Assembly: GCA_910586255.1 (NCBI GenBank)
Contig: CAJUHR010000010.1
Span: 1-64,000 of the forward strand
From: an uncultured Lachnospiraceae bacterium
GTDB lineage: Bacteria > Bacillota > Clostridia > Lachnospirales > Lachnospiraceae
Reading direction: 5' to 3'
Length of the DNA stretch: 64,000 nucleotides
Shown here piece by piece: positions 17,041 through 25,816 of the stretch (the first letter of the stretch is position 1; every line of letters begins with the position of its first letter). A program made the translations under genes and the position numbers. Below the pieces are notes generated by a model. That model had not been told where the DNA came from, ran no database searches, and saw nothing but the letters and a program-made list of their open reading frames with translations.

Positions 17041-17784
17041 TTATTTTCCCAAAACATCCATCAGCTTGGACAAAGCCGTCTCGTCTCCCACCAGGGTCAC
17101 ATCCTTATGGAACTGCAGAATCGATGCGGGAACCCGGGGCGTCACGGGACCGGTAAAGGCCTCTGCCACCATGTCTGCCTTCCCCTCGCCAGACACAATC
17201 ACCAGCACCTTCTTAGCCTGCATAATATTGCCAATCCCCATGGTGTATGCCTGCCGCGGAACATCCTCCACCTTCTCAAAAAACCGCTTATTGGCCTCAA
17301 TTGTGCTCTCTGTCAAATCCACACAATGAACTTTTTTCTCAAAAAACTCCGCCGGTTCATTGAACCCGATATGACCATTGAAGCCCATTCCCAAAAGCTG
17401 AAGATCCACAGGGCCTTCCCGGCTGATGATATCCTCATACATTGCGCACGTTTCATCCGGGTCCTCCCCCAGTCCATCGGGCACAAAAGTGCGGCTCTTA
17501 TCAATATTGACATGGTTAAAAAGATGGGTGTCCATAAAATACCGGTAGCTCTGGTCATTGTCCCCGGAAAGGCCCCTGTACTCGTCCAGATTCACAGAGG
17601 TAATCTTGGAAAAATCCAGTTCCCCAGCCTGATACCGCCGAATCAGTTCCTCATAGGTGCCAATGGGCGAAGAACCGGTTGCAAGACCCAGAACACTGTC
17701 CTTTTTCAGAATAATCTGCGCCCCGATGATCCCCGCCGCTCTGCGGCTCATAGCCTCATAATCCTTCTCACAATAAATCGTCAT
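17041..17784 (-). CDS. nagB: Glucosamine-6-phosphate deaminase
   Basis: 247 residues, the normal NagB length. It converts glucosamine 6-phosphate to fructose 6-phosphate and ammonia in amino-sugar catabolism. GLATGSSPIGTYEELI forms the phosphate loop, NLDEYRGL holds the catalytic Asp, and GMGFNGHIGFNEP is the family signature. AAAAGGAGAC precedes the ATG. The GlcNAc/glucose-type PTS at 54098 could feed it, but they are far apart. Confidence 0.96.
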   Translation of the reverse strand: MTIYCEKDYEAMSRRAAGIIGAQIILKKDSVLGLATGSSPIGTYEELIRRYQAGELDFSKITSVNLDEYRGLSGDNDQSYRYFMDTHLFNHVNIDKSRTFVPDGLGEDPDETCAMYEDIISREGPVDLQLLGMGFNGHIGFNEPAEFFEKKVHCVDLTESTIEANKRFFEKVEDVPRQAYTMGIGNIMQAKKVLVIVSGEGKADMVAEAFTGPVTPRVPASILQFHKDVTLVGDETALSKLMDVLGK

Positions 17785-17925
17785 ACCACTGTCTCCTTTT
17801 CTTAAAAATGTGCAGTCAGATATCTCTTCAATTCCCCCAAAATACCTGCCTAATTTTTCTTATTGTACCATAATTTCTTCATTCAAACAATAGAAACCAC
17901 AGAAACTCTTTTTCACCTTTTCACC

Positions 17926-17964
17926 ACAAAAAGCCTCCGACAGAACAACCGCTCTGCCGGAGGC
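17926..17964 (-). terminator. Terminator of the GT51 gene
   Basis: On the minus strand GCCTCCGGCAGA pairs with TCTGTCGGAGGC and is followed by TTTTTGTGG. Confidence 0.75.
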
Positions 17965-18003
17965 CATCGTCATCCGACCACTCCAAAACCGCTCTGATAA
18001 ACC

Positions 18004-18720
18004 CTACTGCAAAGCCACCATCTGCGCCGCCACAGTCTCGACCTCCTCCTGGGAAAAGTATCCGCAGGCCTCCATCCGCCTTAATACCTGGCGCTGCCGC
18101 TTCTCTGCCAGCTCCTGACTCTTGGTAGGCGCGTACCGCCCGGGCGCGTTGGGAATACCTGCTAACAATGTGCTCTCGTACTCATTCATCTCTGCCGGCT
18201 CCTTGCCAAAATATCCCCGGCTGGCATCCCCTGCCGTGTAATAGCCATCTCCAAAATAAATACTGTTTACATACAGCTCCAAAATCTCGTCCTTGTCATA
18301 CTTTTCCTCCAGCTGAAAGGCCATAAAGACCTCCGCCACCTTCCGGCTCATCTCCTTCTCCTGGGTAAAGTACAGATTCTTGGCCAGCTGCTGGGTGATA
18401 GTGCTCCCGCCCTCCACATAACGTCCGGCCTGAATATCGTGAAGCACGGCCCGCCCTATGGCAATCGGGTCAATCCCGAAATGACCGTAGAATCTGTGAT
18501 CCTCCACAGAGACCACCGCATTTACATAAACCGGCGGCAGCGCCTCCAGCCGGGTATAGCCTTCCTTCGCCTGAATGGAAGCCACCTTCTCCTCCAGGCT
18601 CATGCCCTCTAACGCCTCCCTGTACTTGTCATAGCCCTGTCTCACAACGGTGAAACCGGCCAGCAGCATTATGCTCATCAAAAGCAGAACGATCGAACGA
18701 AAAATATTACAAAATCTCAT
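18004..18720 (-). CDS. Monofunctional peptidoglycan glycosyltransferase (GT51)
   Basis: 238 residues: one N-terminal membrane anchor (about 8-27) and a GT51 domain. Catalytic Glu73 lies in SVEDHRFYGHFGIDP; GGSTITQQLAKNLYF at 104-118 and the RKVAEVFMAFQLE helix are the other family motifs. It polymerises lipid II into glycan strands outside the membrane. There is no transpeptidase domain, so it is MtgA-like rather than a class A PBP. It has its own extended -10 promoter, so it is probably not part of the sugar operon upstream. Confidence 0.9.
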   Translation of the reverse strand: MRFCNIFRSIVLLLMSIMLLAGFTVVRQGYDKYREALEGMSLEEKVASIQAKEGYTRLEALPPVYVNAVVSVEDHRFYGHFGIDPIAIGRAVLHDIQAGRYVEGGSTITQQLAKNLYFTQEKEMSRKVAEVFMAFQLEEKYDKDEILELYVNSIYFGDGYYTAGDASRGYFGKEPAEMNEYESTLLAGIPNAPGRYAPTKSQELAEKRQRQVLRRMEACGYFSQEEVETVAAQMVALQ

Positions 18721-18758
18721 GGTATCACCGCTCCTTTCTGACTTTTACTGATGATAAC

Positions 18759-18767
18759 AGTATATCA
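18759..18767 (-). promoter_or_regulatory. Extended -10 promoter of the GT51 gene
   Basis: On the minus strand the sequence reads TGATATACT, an extended -10 about 39 bp before the start codon. The same nine bases occur at 60887-60895. No good -35 is visible. Confidence 0.45.
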
Positions 18768-18839
18768 CAGAAATTTTCAAAAGACTTTAATGATACCTTA
18801 GAGAATAATAAACATTTTCCGATAATTCTAACGATTATC

Positions 18840-19784
18840 TTACGATGTTTGCAAAATCTCCTGAATCTGCACCTTATCAAATAAATCCCACACCATATCC
18901 GGCTCCACATAGCCTACCTTCTGAAACAAGGCGTTGCAGGACCCGCAGGCCATTGCCAGCTTCACGCAATCTTCCTTTCCCATTCCCCTCTCTGTGCCCA
19001 GACAAAATCCGGCAACAGAGGAATCCCCGCATCCGATGGTGGAAATTACCTTCACTTTGGGAATCCGGATCTGAAACATCTGGGTGGGGTCCATAAAAAG
19101 CCCTCCGTCTCCTCCCATGGAAATCAACAGATTTTCCACTCCCATTTTCTGCATGGCCCGGCCGTGCTTTATCAGATTTTCCTGTGTGCTTTGCTCTTCC
19201 ATCCCGAATAGTCCGGTCAATTCGCTAAAATTGGGCTTGGAAAAATAATATTGCCCGGGAAATGACTTTTCCAGATAAATGCCGGTGGCATCCAGGGCGC
19301 ATTTACAGTTCTTCTCCTGACATATCCGGCTGACCATACGGTATATCTCCCGGCTCATCCCTCTCATGGGAATCCCGGAGCAGATCACAAAATCACCTGC
19401 CTCCAGATCCTCTTTCAGCACGGACAAAAAATGCTTCTGCTCCTTTTCTCCCACCAGAACTCCCGGCTCCGTCACCTCCGTCTCCTTCCGGTTGCGGTTG
19501 TCGATAATATTGATGGTGGTGCGCGTCTCCCCCCTGGTGGGAAATGCCCGAAATCTCACATGGCAGGCGCCCATTTCTTCTTCCACCAGCCTTCCGTTGC
19601 CGCCTCCCACAAATCCGTAAAGAACACAGGGCTCTCCCATCAGACTCAAAACCCGGGCCACATTGACTCCCTTTCCCCCCACATCCGTCCGGGGAGCAAT
19701 CTCGTAAAACTTTGTGCCAACAGCAAAATCATCTATATAATAGGTACGGTCGATCACCGGATTTAATCCAACAACACGGATCAT
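18840..19784 (-). CDS. PfkB-family hexose-phosphate kinase (LacC/FruK type)
   Basis: 314 residues of the 1-phosphofructokinase/tagatose-6-phosphate kinase branch. TDVGGKGVNVARVLS is the first PfkB signature; TIGCGDSSVAGFCLG is the second, with Cys in place of the usual Ala in GAGD. It should phosphorylate a ketohexose monophosphate to the bisphosphate that the neighbouring aldolase splits. The start overlaps the aldolase stop by 4 bp. It is the last gene of the operon running from 24481. The exact sugar is not shown by the sequence. Confidence 0.85.
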   Translation of the reverse strand: MIRVVGLNPVIDRTYYIDDFAVGTKFYEIAPRTDVGGKGVNVARVLSLMGEPCVLYGFVGGGNGRLVEEEMGACHVRFRAFPTRGETRTTINIIDNRNRKETEVTEPGVLVGEKEQKHFLSVLKEDLEAGDFVICSGIPMRGMSREIYRMVSRICQEKNCKCALDATGIYLEKSFPGQYYFSKPNFSELTGLFGMEEQSTQENLIKHGRAMQKMGVENLLISMGGDGGLFMDPTQMFQIRIPKVKVISTIGCGDSSVAGFCLGTERGMGKEDCVKLAMACGSCNALFQKVGYVEPDMVWDLFDKVQIQEILQTS

Positions 19785-20776
19785 AGGATTCCCTCCCCGG
19801 CACAGGGGGATTTTTTATCTTGCGCCTCCCGGCTCCTCTCTTTGACCTCCGGATACCTTCCGGCGCTGTTAAGCACCTCCTTCATTTTGTGCTCCACCTC
19901 CATGCGAAATGCGTCTCTGGCCGGCTTTAAATATTTTCTCGGGTCATAGACATCCGGGCTGGTATTAAAAAATTCCCGGATTGCCGTGGTAAACACCAGA
20001 AAATTGTCCACATCCATATTGACCTTTTTCACTCCCAAGGCCACTGCACGGGCTATGCTCTCCTCGCTGCAATTACGCAGATACTCCACCTGTCCCCCCT
20101 GTCGGTTACAGGCGTCAATCAGCTTTGGGGGAAGGGATGCTGCCCCGTGAAGCACAAAGGGGTAATCCGGTTTTTGTTTTACAATTTCCTCCAAAAGCTC
20201 AAAATCCAGAGGCAGATAATCCTCACTCCTAACTCCTCCGTGGGAAGTTCCCACCGCCACAGCCAGGGCATCGCAGCCTGTCCTGTCGATAAACCGCGCC
20301 GCCAGATCCGGATCCGTGTACACAGCCTTTTCGGAAAACACCAGATCCTCAAAGCCCGGGAGGCATCCCAGCTCGGCCTCCACCCACACCCCCTTCTCAT
20401 GGGCATACTCCACCACCTGTCTGGTCTCCTTCACATTCTGCTCATAGGGAAGATGAGATCCGTCAAACATAACCGCCTGGCATCCAGCCTCTATGGCTTC
20501 CCTGCATGCCTCAAAGGTTCCGCAGTGATCATGCTGAACAAAAAACGGCACCTCATATTGCTCTGCCAGAGTATACAGTGTGTCCACATATTCCTTAAAA
20601 TGGCCTGCATACTTTCTGGCGCCCATGGACACCTGAAGAATTGCCGGGGATTTTGCGGCCTGGGCTGCTTCCATAACCGCCATCATAGTCTCCCATGAAA
20701 AGGTGTTAAAGGCCCCCAGGCCGTAATGATTCTCTGTGGCATGACGATACAGTTCTTTCGGACTTTTAATTGCCAT
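19781..20776 (-). CDS. Class II fructose/tagatose-bisphosphate aldolase family protein
   Basis: 331 residues. The zinc-binding pattern is present but altered: QHDHCGTFE replaces the usual HLDHG, followed by EAELGCLPG, VGTSHGG and VLHGAAS. It would split a ketose 1,6-bisphosphate into dihydroxyacetone phosphate and an aldehyde. The C-terminus is extended by about 35 mostly charged residues after the usual end. GGAGGTGAG precedes the ATG. It overlaps the hydrolase by 11 bp and the kinase by 4 bp, a tight catabolic set. Confidence 0.85.
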   Translation of the reverse strand: MAIKSPKELYRHATENHYGLGAFNTFSWETMMAVMEAAQAAKSPAILQVSMGARKYAGHFKEYVDTLYTLAEQYEVPFFVQHDHCGTFEACREAIEAGCQAVMFDGSHLPYEQNVKETRQVVEYAHEKGVWVEAELGCLPGFEDLVFSEKAVYTDPDLAARFIDRTGCDALAVAVGTSHGGVRSEDYLPLDFELLEEIVKQKPDYPFVLHGAASLPPKLIDACNRQGGQVEYLRNCSEESIARAVALGVKKVNMDVDNFLVFTTAIREFFNTSPDVYDPRKYLKPARDAFRMEVEHKMKEVLNSAGRYPEVKERSREAQDKKSPCAGEGIL

Positions 20777-21599
20777 TCTTTCTCACCTCCATTCTTCTGA
20801 ATTGAACAAACTCCCGGATTTTTTCCAATACCTCATAGAGATTTTCCGCCTGATTAAACCATCCGTGACCCTTTTCCTCAAAAGACCGAATCCACGCCCG
20901 TCCTCCTGCTTCCTCCATGCTCTGCTTCATATCCACGCATTGCTGTAAAGGCACAATCCGGTCCTCACTTCCGTGCAGCATCAAAATATTCCGGTCCGCC
21001 TTTCCGTGATACCGGGGAGAATATTCCTCCCAAAGCTTCTGATCCCACACATTCCGGTCCAAAAACCGGCACACGCTCTCCTGCTCCCGGGGATTCCGCT
21101 CACAAAAATCAGTCAGATCATAAATCCCGTTGAGAAAAATCCCATTGGAGGGCTGAAACACCTGCTCCGGATCCAGCGAAAAGCCTTTTAACATCCCATC
21201 GTCTGCCAATATGGACATTGCTCCAATATTTGCCCCTGGTGAGCCGCCTACCACAAAGACCAGCGCCGGATCCACCTTAAGCCTTTTATGACCTTTCCAG
21301 ATCCACCGGTAAACTCCCAGACAGTCCAGAATCGGTGCCGGGCAGGGGGCCACCCCCGCCACCCGATACCCTACAGTCACACACAGGGCATTTAAGGTCA
21401 GGGACAGCCAGGAGGCCATTCCCAGAAATTGATCCTTATGTCCCCCAACAAAGCCGCCGCCGTGAACCATTACAAATGCCGGCCTGCCGGTGTAAGGCTC
21501 CCGCCTATAGCCGTCTATATTATACAGATCGCAAGGAATCCTCTCATCCAAAAATCCGGTAATCTGATAATCCCGGATAAACGTCCTTTTTTCCCTCAC
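20766..21599 (-). CDS. Alpha/beta hydrolase (esterase/acetylxylan-esterase-like)
   Basis: 277 residues without signal peptide, so cytosolic. The HGGG oxyanion motif is at 46-49, the nucleophile Ser120 lies in GGSPG, the acid is in SEDRIVP and the base His in EKGHGWF. This is the hormone-sensitive-lipase/acetyl-esterase layout. The start is GTG, four bases after the stop of the binding-protein gene. In this operon it may deacylate an imported ester before phosphorylation (inference). Confidence 0.82.
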   Translation of the reverse strand: MREKRTFIRDYQITGFLDERIPCDLYNIDGYRREPYTGRPAFVMVHGGGFVGGHKDQFLGMASWLSLTLNALCVTVGYRVAGVAPCPAPILDCLGVYRWIWKGHKRLKVDPALVFVVGGSPGANIGAMSILADDGMLKGFSLDPEQVFQPSNGIFLNGIYDLTDFCERNPREQESVCRFLDRNVWDQKLWEEYSPRYHGKADRNILMLHGSEDRIVPLQQCVDMKQSMEEAGGRAWIRSFEEKGHGWFNQAENLYEVLEKIREFVQFRRMEVRKNGN

Positions 21600-21602
21600 C
21601 TG

Positions 21603-22727
21603 TTATTCCACTCCGATTTCCTGCATAGCCTTCTTTAAATAATCCAGATTGACAAATTCCTCTGCCGGAACATTATACTTTTCCTCCAAAAGCCCCGCGT
21701 CTAAAAACATATCCCGGATGGTGCCGTACCACTCATTTAACGTCCCCTCATCCATCAGCTTTTTCAAATCCTGATTGTTGATCCAGTTGGTCTTTTCCAC
21801 CACCAAATAAGCGGTGTCATAATCTGTGTTAATGTAGTCAGCCACCTTCTGAACCGAATCTTCCATATTGTTGTAGCGATCCTCGGTTCCCCGCAGCCAA
21901 GCCTTTAAGAAACGCACCACTACATCCTCATTGCCTTCCAGAAATTTGTTGGTAGTCACCCAGCTGTTGGTAAACACCGCATCCGGAAGAAAATCTTTTG
22001 AGCCGCTGATGGTGACTACCTTGTCCGCCCCCATTTCCTTGCGGATCTGATCTGTATAGGGGGCCTCAATGGAAATGGCGTCAATCTGTCCGGTCATAAA
22101 TGCCGTAACCTTTCCAGAAGCGTCCATATTGATCATATTCACATCGCTCCGCTCCATCCCGTTTAGCTTCAATGCCATGGAAAGCACCAGCTCCGAGGTG
22201 GTTCCCGCCGAGATGGCCACGTTTTTCCCCCTCAAATCCTCCATGGTCTTGTAACCGCTGTCTGCCTGTACCAGAATCTCACCGCTCAAATCCGTGCTGT
22301 CCAGGGCCAGAATCGTACACTGCCCCTGGGGAGCAAACACGTGGGCTCCCACTCCCAGATAACCGATATCGATGTCGCCGGAAGCCATTGCCGCCAGCTC
22401 CGTGGCCCCTGAGGTAAACTGTACCAGCTCAAGCTCTAGATTCTCCTCCTCAAAATACCCGTTGTCAATGGCATTGAGAATGCCGCCCACCCCTGTAATA
22501 TGGGGATGGTAGGCCACCTTGATCTTAGCCCGCTCCGGCTTTGCCTCCTCTTTCTCTTTTGCCGTGGTCTCCGTCTCCTTCTCTTCCCCTGATGTCTCTG
22601 ATTCGGACGAAGCTGCCTGAGATACGTTCTCTGCCGGTGTGCTCTCGGTCTTGGAGGATGAACCGCATCCGCCGCAAACTCCTGCCGCCACTGCCATTGC
22701 CACAAACACTGCTAACTGTCTCTTCAT
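21603..22727 (-). CDS. ABC transporter substrate-binding lipoprotein, SsuA/TauA/ThiY type
   Basis: 374-residue binding protein. A lipoprotein signal (MKRQLAVFVAMAVAAGVCGG) leads to a probable lipid-linked Cys in GGCGSS, with an unusual residue three places before it, then a Ser/Glu/Lys linker to about residue 55. The domain has TSGATELAAMASGDIDIGYL and SAGTTSELVLSMAL, typical of the nitrate/sulfonate/taurine/pyrimidine group. Start 22727 has AGGAGG eight bases upstream. A region of three hairpins separates it from the ATPase gene. Confidence 0.88.
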   Translation of the reverse strand: MKRQLAVFVAMAVAAGVCGGCGSSSKTESTPAENVSQAASSESETSGEEKETETTAKEKEEAKPERAKIKVAYHPHITGVGGILNAIDNGYFEEENLELELVQFTSGATELAAMASGDIDIGYLGVGAHVFAPQGQCTILALDSTDLSGEILVQADSGYKTMEDLRGKNVAISAGTTSELVLSMALKLNGMERSDVNMINMDASGKVTAFMTGQIDAISIEAPYTDQIRKEMGADKVVTISGSKDFLPDAVFTNSWVTTNKFLEGNEDVVVRFLKAWLRGTEDRYNNMEDSVQKVADYINTDYDTAYLVVEKTNWINNQDLKKLMDEGTLNEWYGTIRDMFLDAGLLEEKYNVPAEEFVNLDYLKKAMQEIGVE

Positions 22728-22756
22728 TATAAATTCCTCCTGTATTTTAAATTTAT

Positions 22757-22900
22757 AGGAAACGTCATAAATGTTTTCTTTATGACGTTTCCTGCGCCGA
22801 TTTTTGCTATGTGTAAACGCAGAAACTACCTTGCAAAAATCGTGCGTATCCCCCGAAGGGTTTATAGTAAATGGCAAATATTTTTGTCGTTTACTATAAA
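22757..22900. repeat. Three successive hairpins between two ABC transporter genes
   Basis: A perfect 15-bp inverted repeat (AGGAAACGTCATAAA at 22757-22771, partner 22779-22793, 7-nt loop) is followed by CGATTTTTGC (22798-22807) pairing with 22833-22842, and by TTTATAGTAAA (22861-22871) pairing with 22890-22900. They fill the gap between the ATPase and binding-protein genes. None ends in a T run in the operon direction, so they are not plain terminators. Confidence 0.75.
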
Positions 22901-22909
22901 TAATGCTCT

Positions 22910-23704
22910 CTACTTGGCATTCTCCAGGTACTCCCTGTAAACCTTATTCCAGATCTCATTTTTCAGCTCATTAAACTCCGGCGTCAGCTTTGTCTCCTGA
23001 TTCCGCGGATAGGGAAGATGTACATCCACAATCTCCCGTATCCTCCCCGGCCCCGCGCTCATAATAATCACCTTTGTGGAGAGCAAAACCGCCTCCTCCA
23101 CATCATGGGTAATAAAAAAACAGGTTTTCTTTTCCTGCTGCCAGGTATTTAAAAGATTCTCCTGAAGCTGAGCTCTTGTCTGAGCATCCAAAGCCCCAAA
23201 GGGCTCATCCATCAAAAGCACCTCCGGCCCGGTGGTGTAGGCCCGGGCAATGGCCACTCTCTGCTTCATTCCGCCGGACAGCTCCTTAGGATAAGACTTG
23301 GCAAAACGTTCCAAACCAACGATCTTTATATACTTCTGTGCAATCTCCCGCCGTTTTTTCTTGTCCACTCCCTTCATCCGCAGTCCAAACTCCACATTCT
23401 TCTCCACCGTCAGCCAAGGATAGAGGGCATACTGCTGGAACACCACCCCTTTTCCCTTGCCCGGCCCGGTAACCACCTCGCCTCTCACCTTTACCGTTCC
23501 GGTGGAAGGCGGATTCAGTCCGGCTATAATATTCATCAGGGTAGTCTTTCCGCAGCCGGAAGGGCCCACCACACAGATAAACTCATTTTTTTCTACATCC
23601 AGATTGACCTCCTCCAAAGCCAGAAAGCTCCCCTCCCGGGTCTCATAGCTCTTGGTCACTCCCCGAATCTCAATCTCCGGCATATTCCTTTTCTCTGTCT
23701 CCAT
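22910..23704 (-). CDS. ABC transporter ATP-binding protein, SsuB/TauB type
   Basis: 264 residues. Walker A is GPSGCGKTTL, the signature is LSGGMKQRVAIARAY and Walker B is VLLMDEPFGALDAQTR, the typical sequence of the nitrate/sulfonate/taurine importer class. FFITHDVEEAV carries the switch His. It powers import through the 23705 permease in the cytosolic face of the membrane. Its ATG follows the permease stop directly. Confidence 0.95.
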   Translation of the reverse strand: METEKRNMPEIEIRGVTKSYETREGSFLALEEVNLDVEKNEFICVVGPSGCGKTTLMNIIAGLNPPSTGTVKVRGEVVTGPGKGKGVVFQQYALYPWLTVEKNVEFGLRMKGVDKKKRREIAQKYIKIVGLERFAKSYPKELSGGMKQRVAIARAYTTGPEVLLMDEPFGALDAQTRAQLQENLLNTWQQEKKTCFFITHDVEEAVLLSTKVIIMSAGPGRIREIVDVHLPYPRNQETKLTPEFNELKNEIWNKVYREYLENAK

Positions 23705-24481
23705 CTATTTTACCTCCTGCCAGGAAGTCAGCTTTTTCTCCAAAAAAGTTACAAGCTTATCAAACAAAAAGCCTATAATTCCGATGACAATAATCCCCAT
23801 CAGCACCACATCCATCTTAAAATACATGCCTGCCTGCTGAATCATAGTGCCCAGACCCGTAGCCGCGCCGGTCAGCTCCGCGGCCACCAGTGTGGTGAGA
23901 GCCGATGCCAGCCCCAGCCGCACACCGGTGAGAATAAAGGGAATGGCTGCCGGAACCACCACGTGAAAAAATATCTGCCCGTCATTGGCGTCAAATACTC
24001 TTGCCGCTTTTATCAAGGTTGCGTCCACATTTTTCACACCCTGATAGATGGTAATCACCATGGTGAGAAATACCGCAAAAAAGATAATGGCAATCTTGGC
24101 GCTGGTTCCGATTCCGAAGGTGGCAATCACTATGGGAATGAGGGCAATGGGCGGAATTGTCCGCAAAAACTGAATCCACGGCTCCACAATCACCCGAAAG
24201 CCCTCATACCACCCCAAAAGAAACGCCACCGGAATGGACAGAAAAAATCCCAGAAGAAAGCCTCCGATCACCCGGAACAGACTGTCGCGGATGTGAATCC
24301 AGAGCGTCCCTGACGACAGGTTTTCCGCCAAGGCCCCGCACACCTGAGCCGGGGACACGATCACACTGCCAATGTCCGGCATGGATGAGACAATACTCCA
24401 GGCGATCACTGCCGTTGCAGCAGAGACAATCAGGCAGATCCCATGGTAAAGTCCCTTATGGTGCAGTCTCAATTTATTCAT
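23705..24481 (-). CDS. ABC transporter permease, SsuC/TauC type
   Basis: 258 residues with about six membrane segments. The coupling-helix region LIKAARVFDANDGQIFFHVVVPAAIPFILTG is split here at its Gly and is typical of SsuC-like permeases. It is the first gene of the operon, with AAGGAGG before the ATG and two LacI operators upstream. LacI control and downstream sugar-phosphate genes are unusual for this transporter class. Confidence 0.95.
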   Translation of the reverse strand: MNKLRLHHKGLYHGICLIVSAATAVIAWSIVSSMPDIGSVIVSPAQVCGALAENLSSGTLWIHIRDSLFRVIGGFLLGFFLSIPVAFLLGWYEGFRVIVEPWIQFLRTIPPIALIPIVIATFGIGTSAKIAIIFFAVFLTMVITIYQGVKNVDATLIKAARVFDANDGQIFFHVVVPAAIPFILTGVRLGLASALTTLVAAELTGAATGLGTMIQQAGMYFKMDVVLMGIIVIGIIGFLFDKLVTFLEKKLTSWQEVK

Positions 24482-24518
24482 AATACCCCTCCTTTTTCTT
24501 TTCTCTTACTATATTTGG

Positions 24519-24569
24519 ATAGAAATCGTTTTCTATATTAATAAAAACATTATAGAAATCGTTTTCTAT
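24519..24569 (-). promoter_or_regulatory. Operon promoter with two LacI-type operators
   Basis: The 18-bp palindrome ATAGAAATCGTTTTCTAT occurs at 24519-24536 and again at 24552-24569, centres 33 bp apart (about three helical turns). On the minus strand TTAGCA (24572-24577), a 17-bp spacer and TATAAT (24549-24554) form the promoter, so the upstream operator fills the -35/-10 spacer and the downstream one lies in the early transcript. Confidence 0.85.
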
Positions 24570-24585
24570 TTTGCTAAAAAGGATC

Positions 24586-25590
24586 TTAAATCCTTCTCAC
24601 TGACCCCCTTTCCACAATTTTTGAAGGAATTACAACCTGAGTGTGTGATATCCCCTTCCCGGCCAACACTCCGGCCAGGATCTCCCCGGCCCTGCATCCC
24701 ATCTCATAGCTGTCCTGCTCTGCCGAGGTGATCTGAGGAGTAATGTACTTATTGCATACAGGATTCCCAAAAGCCACAACGGAAATATCCTCCCGGACCT
24801 TAAGCCCTGCTTCCCGCAATGCCAAAAGCGTTCCCTCCAGCATCACATTGTTGGCACAGTAAATGGCTGTAGGGCGCTCTCCTCTCCCCATTAATTCCAT
24901 CACATAGCGGTACGCCTGATCCTCACTGAAGCTTGAGGGACTGACATACGCCTCCGGCACCCGGATTCCTGCATCAGTAAGAGCCTGCCGGTATCCCTCC
25001 AGCCTGTTCCTTCCGTTGGGATTGGTCAGAGTGACATTGACTATGGCAATCTCTCTGTGTCCGTTGTCAATCAGCAGTCGGGTGAGCTGATAGGAGCTCT
25101 CAAAATCATTCCACAAAATCTGGCTGGTAGTAAGACCCGGTATGGCCCGGTCCACTAAAATCACCGGTATGCCAAGTCGCAGACACCGAAGCAGCTTATC
25201 CCCCTTAGAATCCACAGCCGCAATCACCAGTGCATCGATTCTTCGCTCCACCAGAGTATCAATCAATTCCCGCTCCTTCTCTGCATCTCCTCCTGAGCTG
25301 GCAATCACCAGATGGTATCCCATCCGGGACACTTCTGCCTCCAGGCCTTTGGCGATCTCCATAAAAAAATGATTGGACAAGTCCGCCACCACCAAAGCGA
25401 CCAGATTCGTCCGATTAATCCGCAGGCTTCTGGCCACCCCGTTAGGATGATATTCCAGCTCCCGCATGACAGCTTCCACCTTCTCCCTCACCGACTGGCG
25501 GACCGGATAATTCCCGTTGATAACTCTGGATACGGTAGAGATCGAAACACCTGCCTGACTTGCAATATCCTTGATGGTTATGTCTCTCAT
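24586..25590 (-). CDS. LacI-family transcriptional regulator
   Basis: 334 residues. The helix-turn-helix and hinge are clear: ITIKDIASQAGVSISTVSRV at the N-terminus, then HPNGVARSLR. A periplasmic-binding-protein-like sensor domain follows. Identical 18-bp operators lie upstream of this gene and of the 24481 operon, so it probably represses both and is released by a sugar or sugar phosphate. GGAGGTAGCT precedes the ATG. Confidence 0.93.
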   Translation of the reverse strand: MRDITIKDIASQAGVSISTVSRVINGNYPVRQSVREKVEAVMRELEYHPNGVARSLRINRTNLVALVVADLSNHFFMEIAKGLEAEVSRMGYHLVIASSGGDAEKERELIDTLVERRIDALVIAAVDSKGDKLLRCLRLGIPVILVDRAIPGLTTSQILWNDFESSYQLTRLLIDNGHREIAIVNVTLTNPNGRNRLEGYRQALTDAGIRVPEAYVSPSSFSEDQAYRYVMELMGRGERPTAIYCANNVMLEGTLLALREAGLKVREDISVVAFGNPVCNKYITPQITSAEQDSYEMGCRAGEILAGVLAGKGISHTQVVIPSKIVERGSVRRI

Positions 25591-25613
25591 AGCTACCTCC
25601 GGCGGCGTTTACT

Positions 25614-25631
25614 ATAGAAATCGTTTTCTAT
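25614..25631 (-). promoter_or_regulatory. LacI autoregulation operator
   Basis: ATAGAAATCGTTTTCTAT, identical to both sites at 24519-24569. It sits between TTATAT (25634-25639) and TATAGT (25611-25616) of the minus-strand promoter, the same geometry as at the operon. Confidence 0.85.
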
Positions 25632-25711
25632 GTATATAAAATACATGAATCAGAGAATTTTGTCAAGAGTTTTTGTAGCTTTTGAATTTTCTTTCTTTTT
25701 TCTTCTTTTTC

Positions 25712-25770
25712 TGTTATGATAAATAGTAACAGTTCAGACGTGTATCTTCTTGCCCGTCTGCGCCGGACAA
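25712..25770 (+). repeat. Dispersed-repeat copy and promoter region before the alcohol dehydrogenase
   Basis: An extended -10 (TGTTATGAT, 25712-25720) is followed by GTAACAGTTCA (25726-25736), then GTATCTTCTTG and a hairpin-like CCG/CGG stretch. The same order is found, inverted, at the right end of the 44941-45104 element. The repeat would form the 5' untranslated part of the dehydrogenase mRNA. Confidence 0.55.
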
Positions 25771-25816
25771 GACACTTATTCATGAAAGCTCTATGCGGAA
25801 ACGGAGGCGATTTGCT

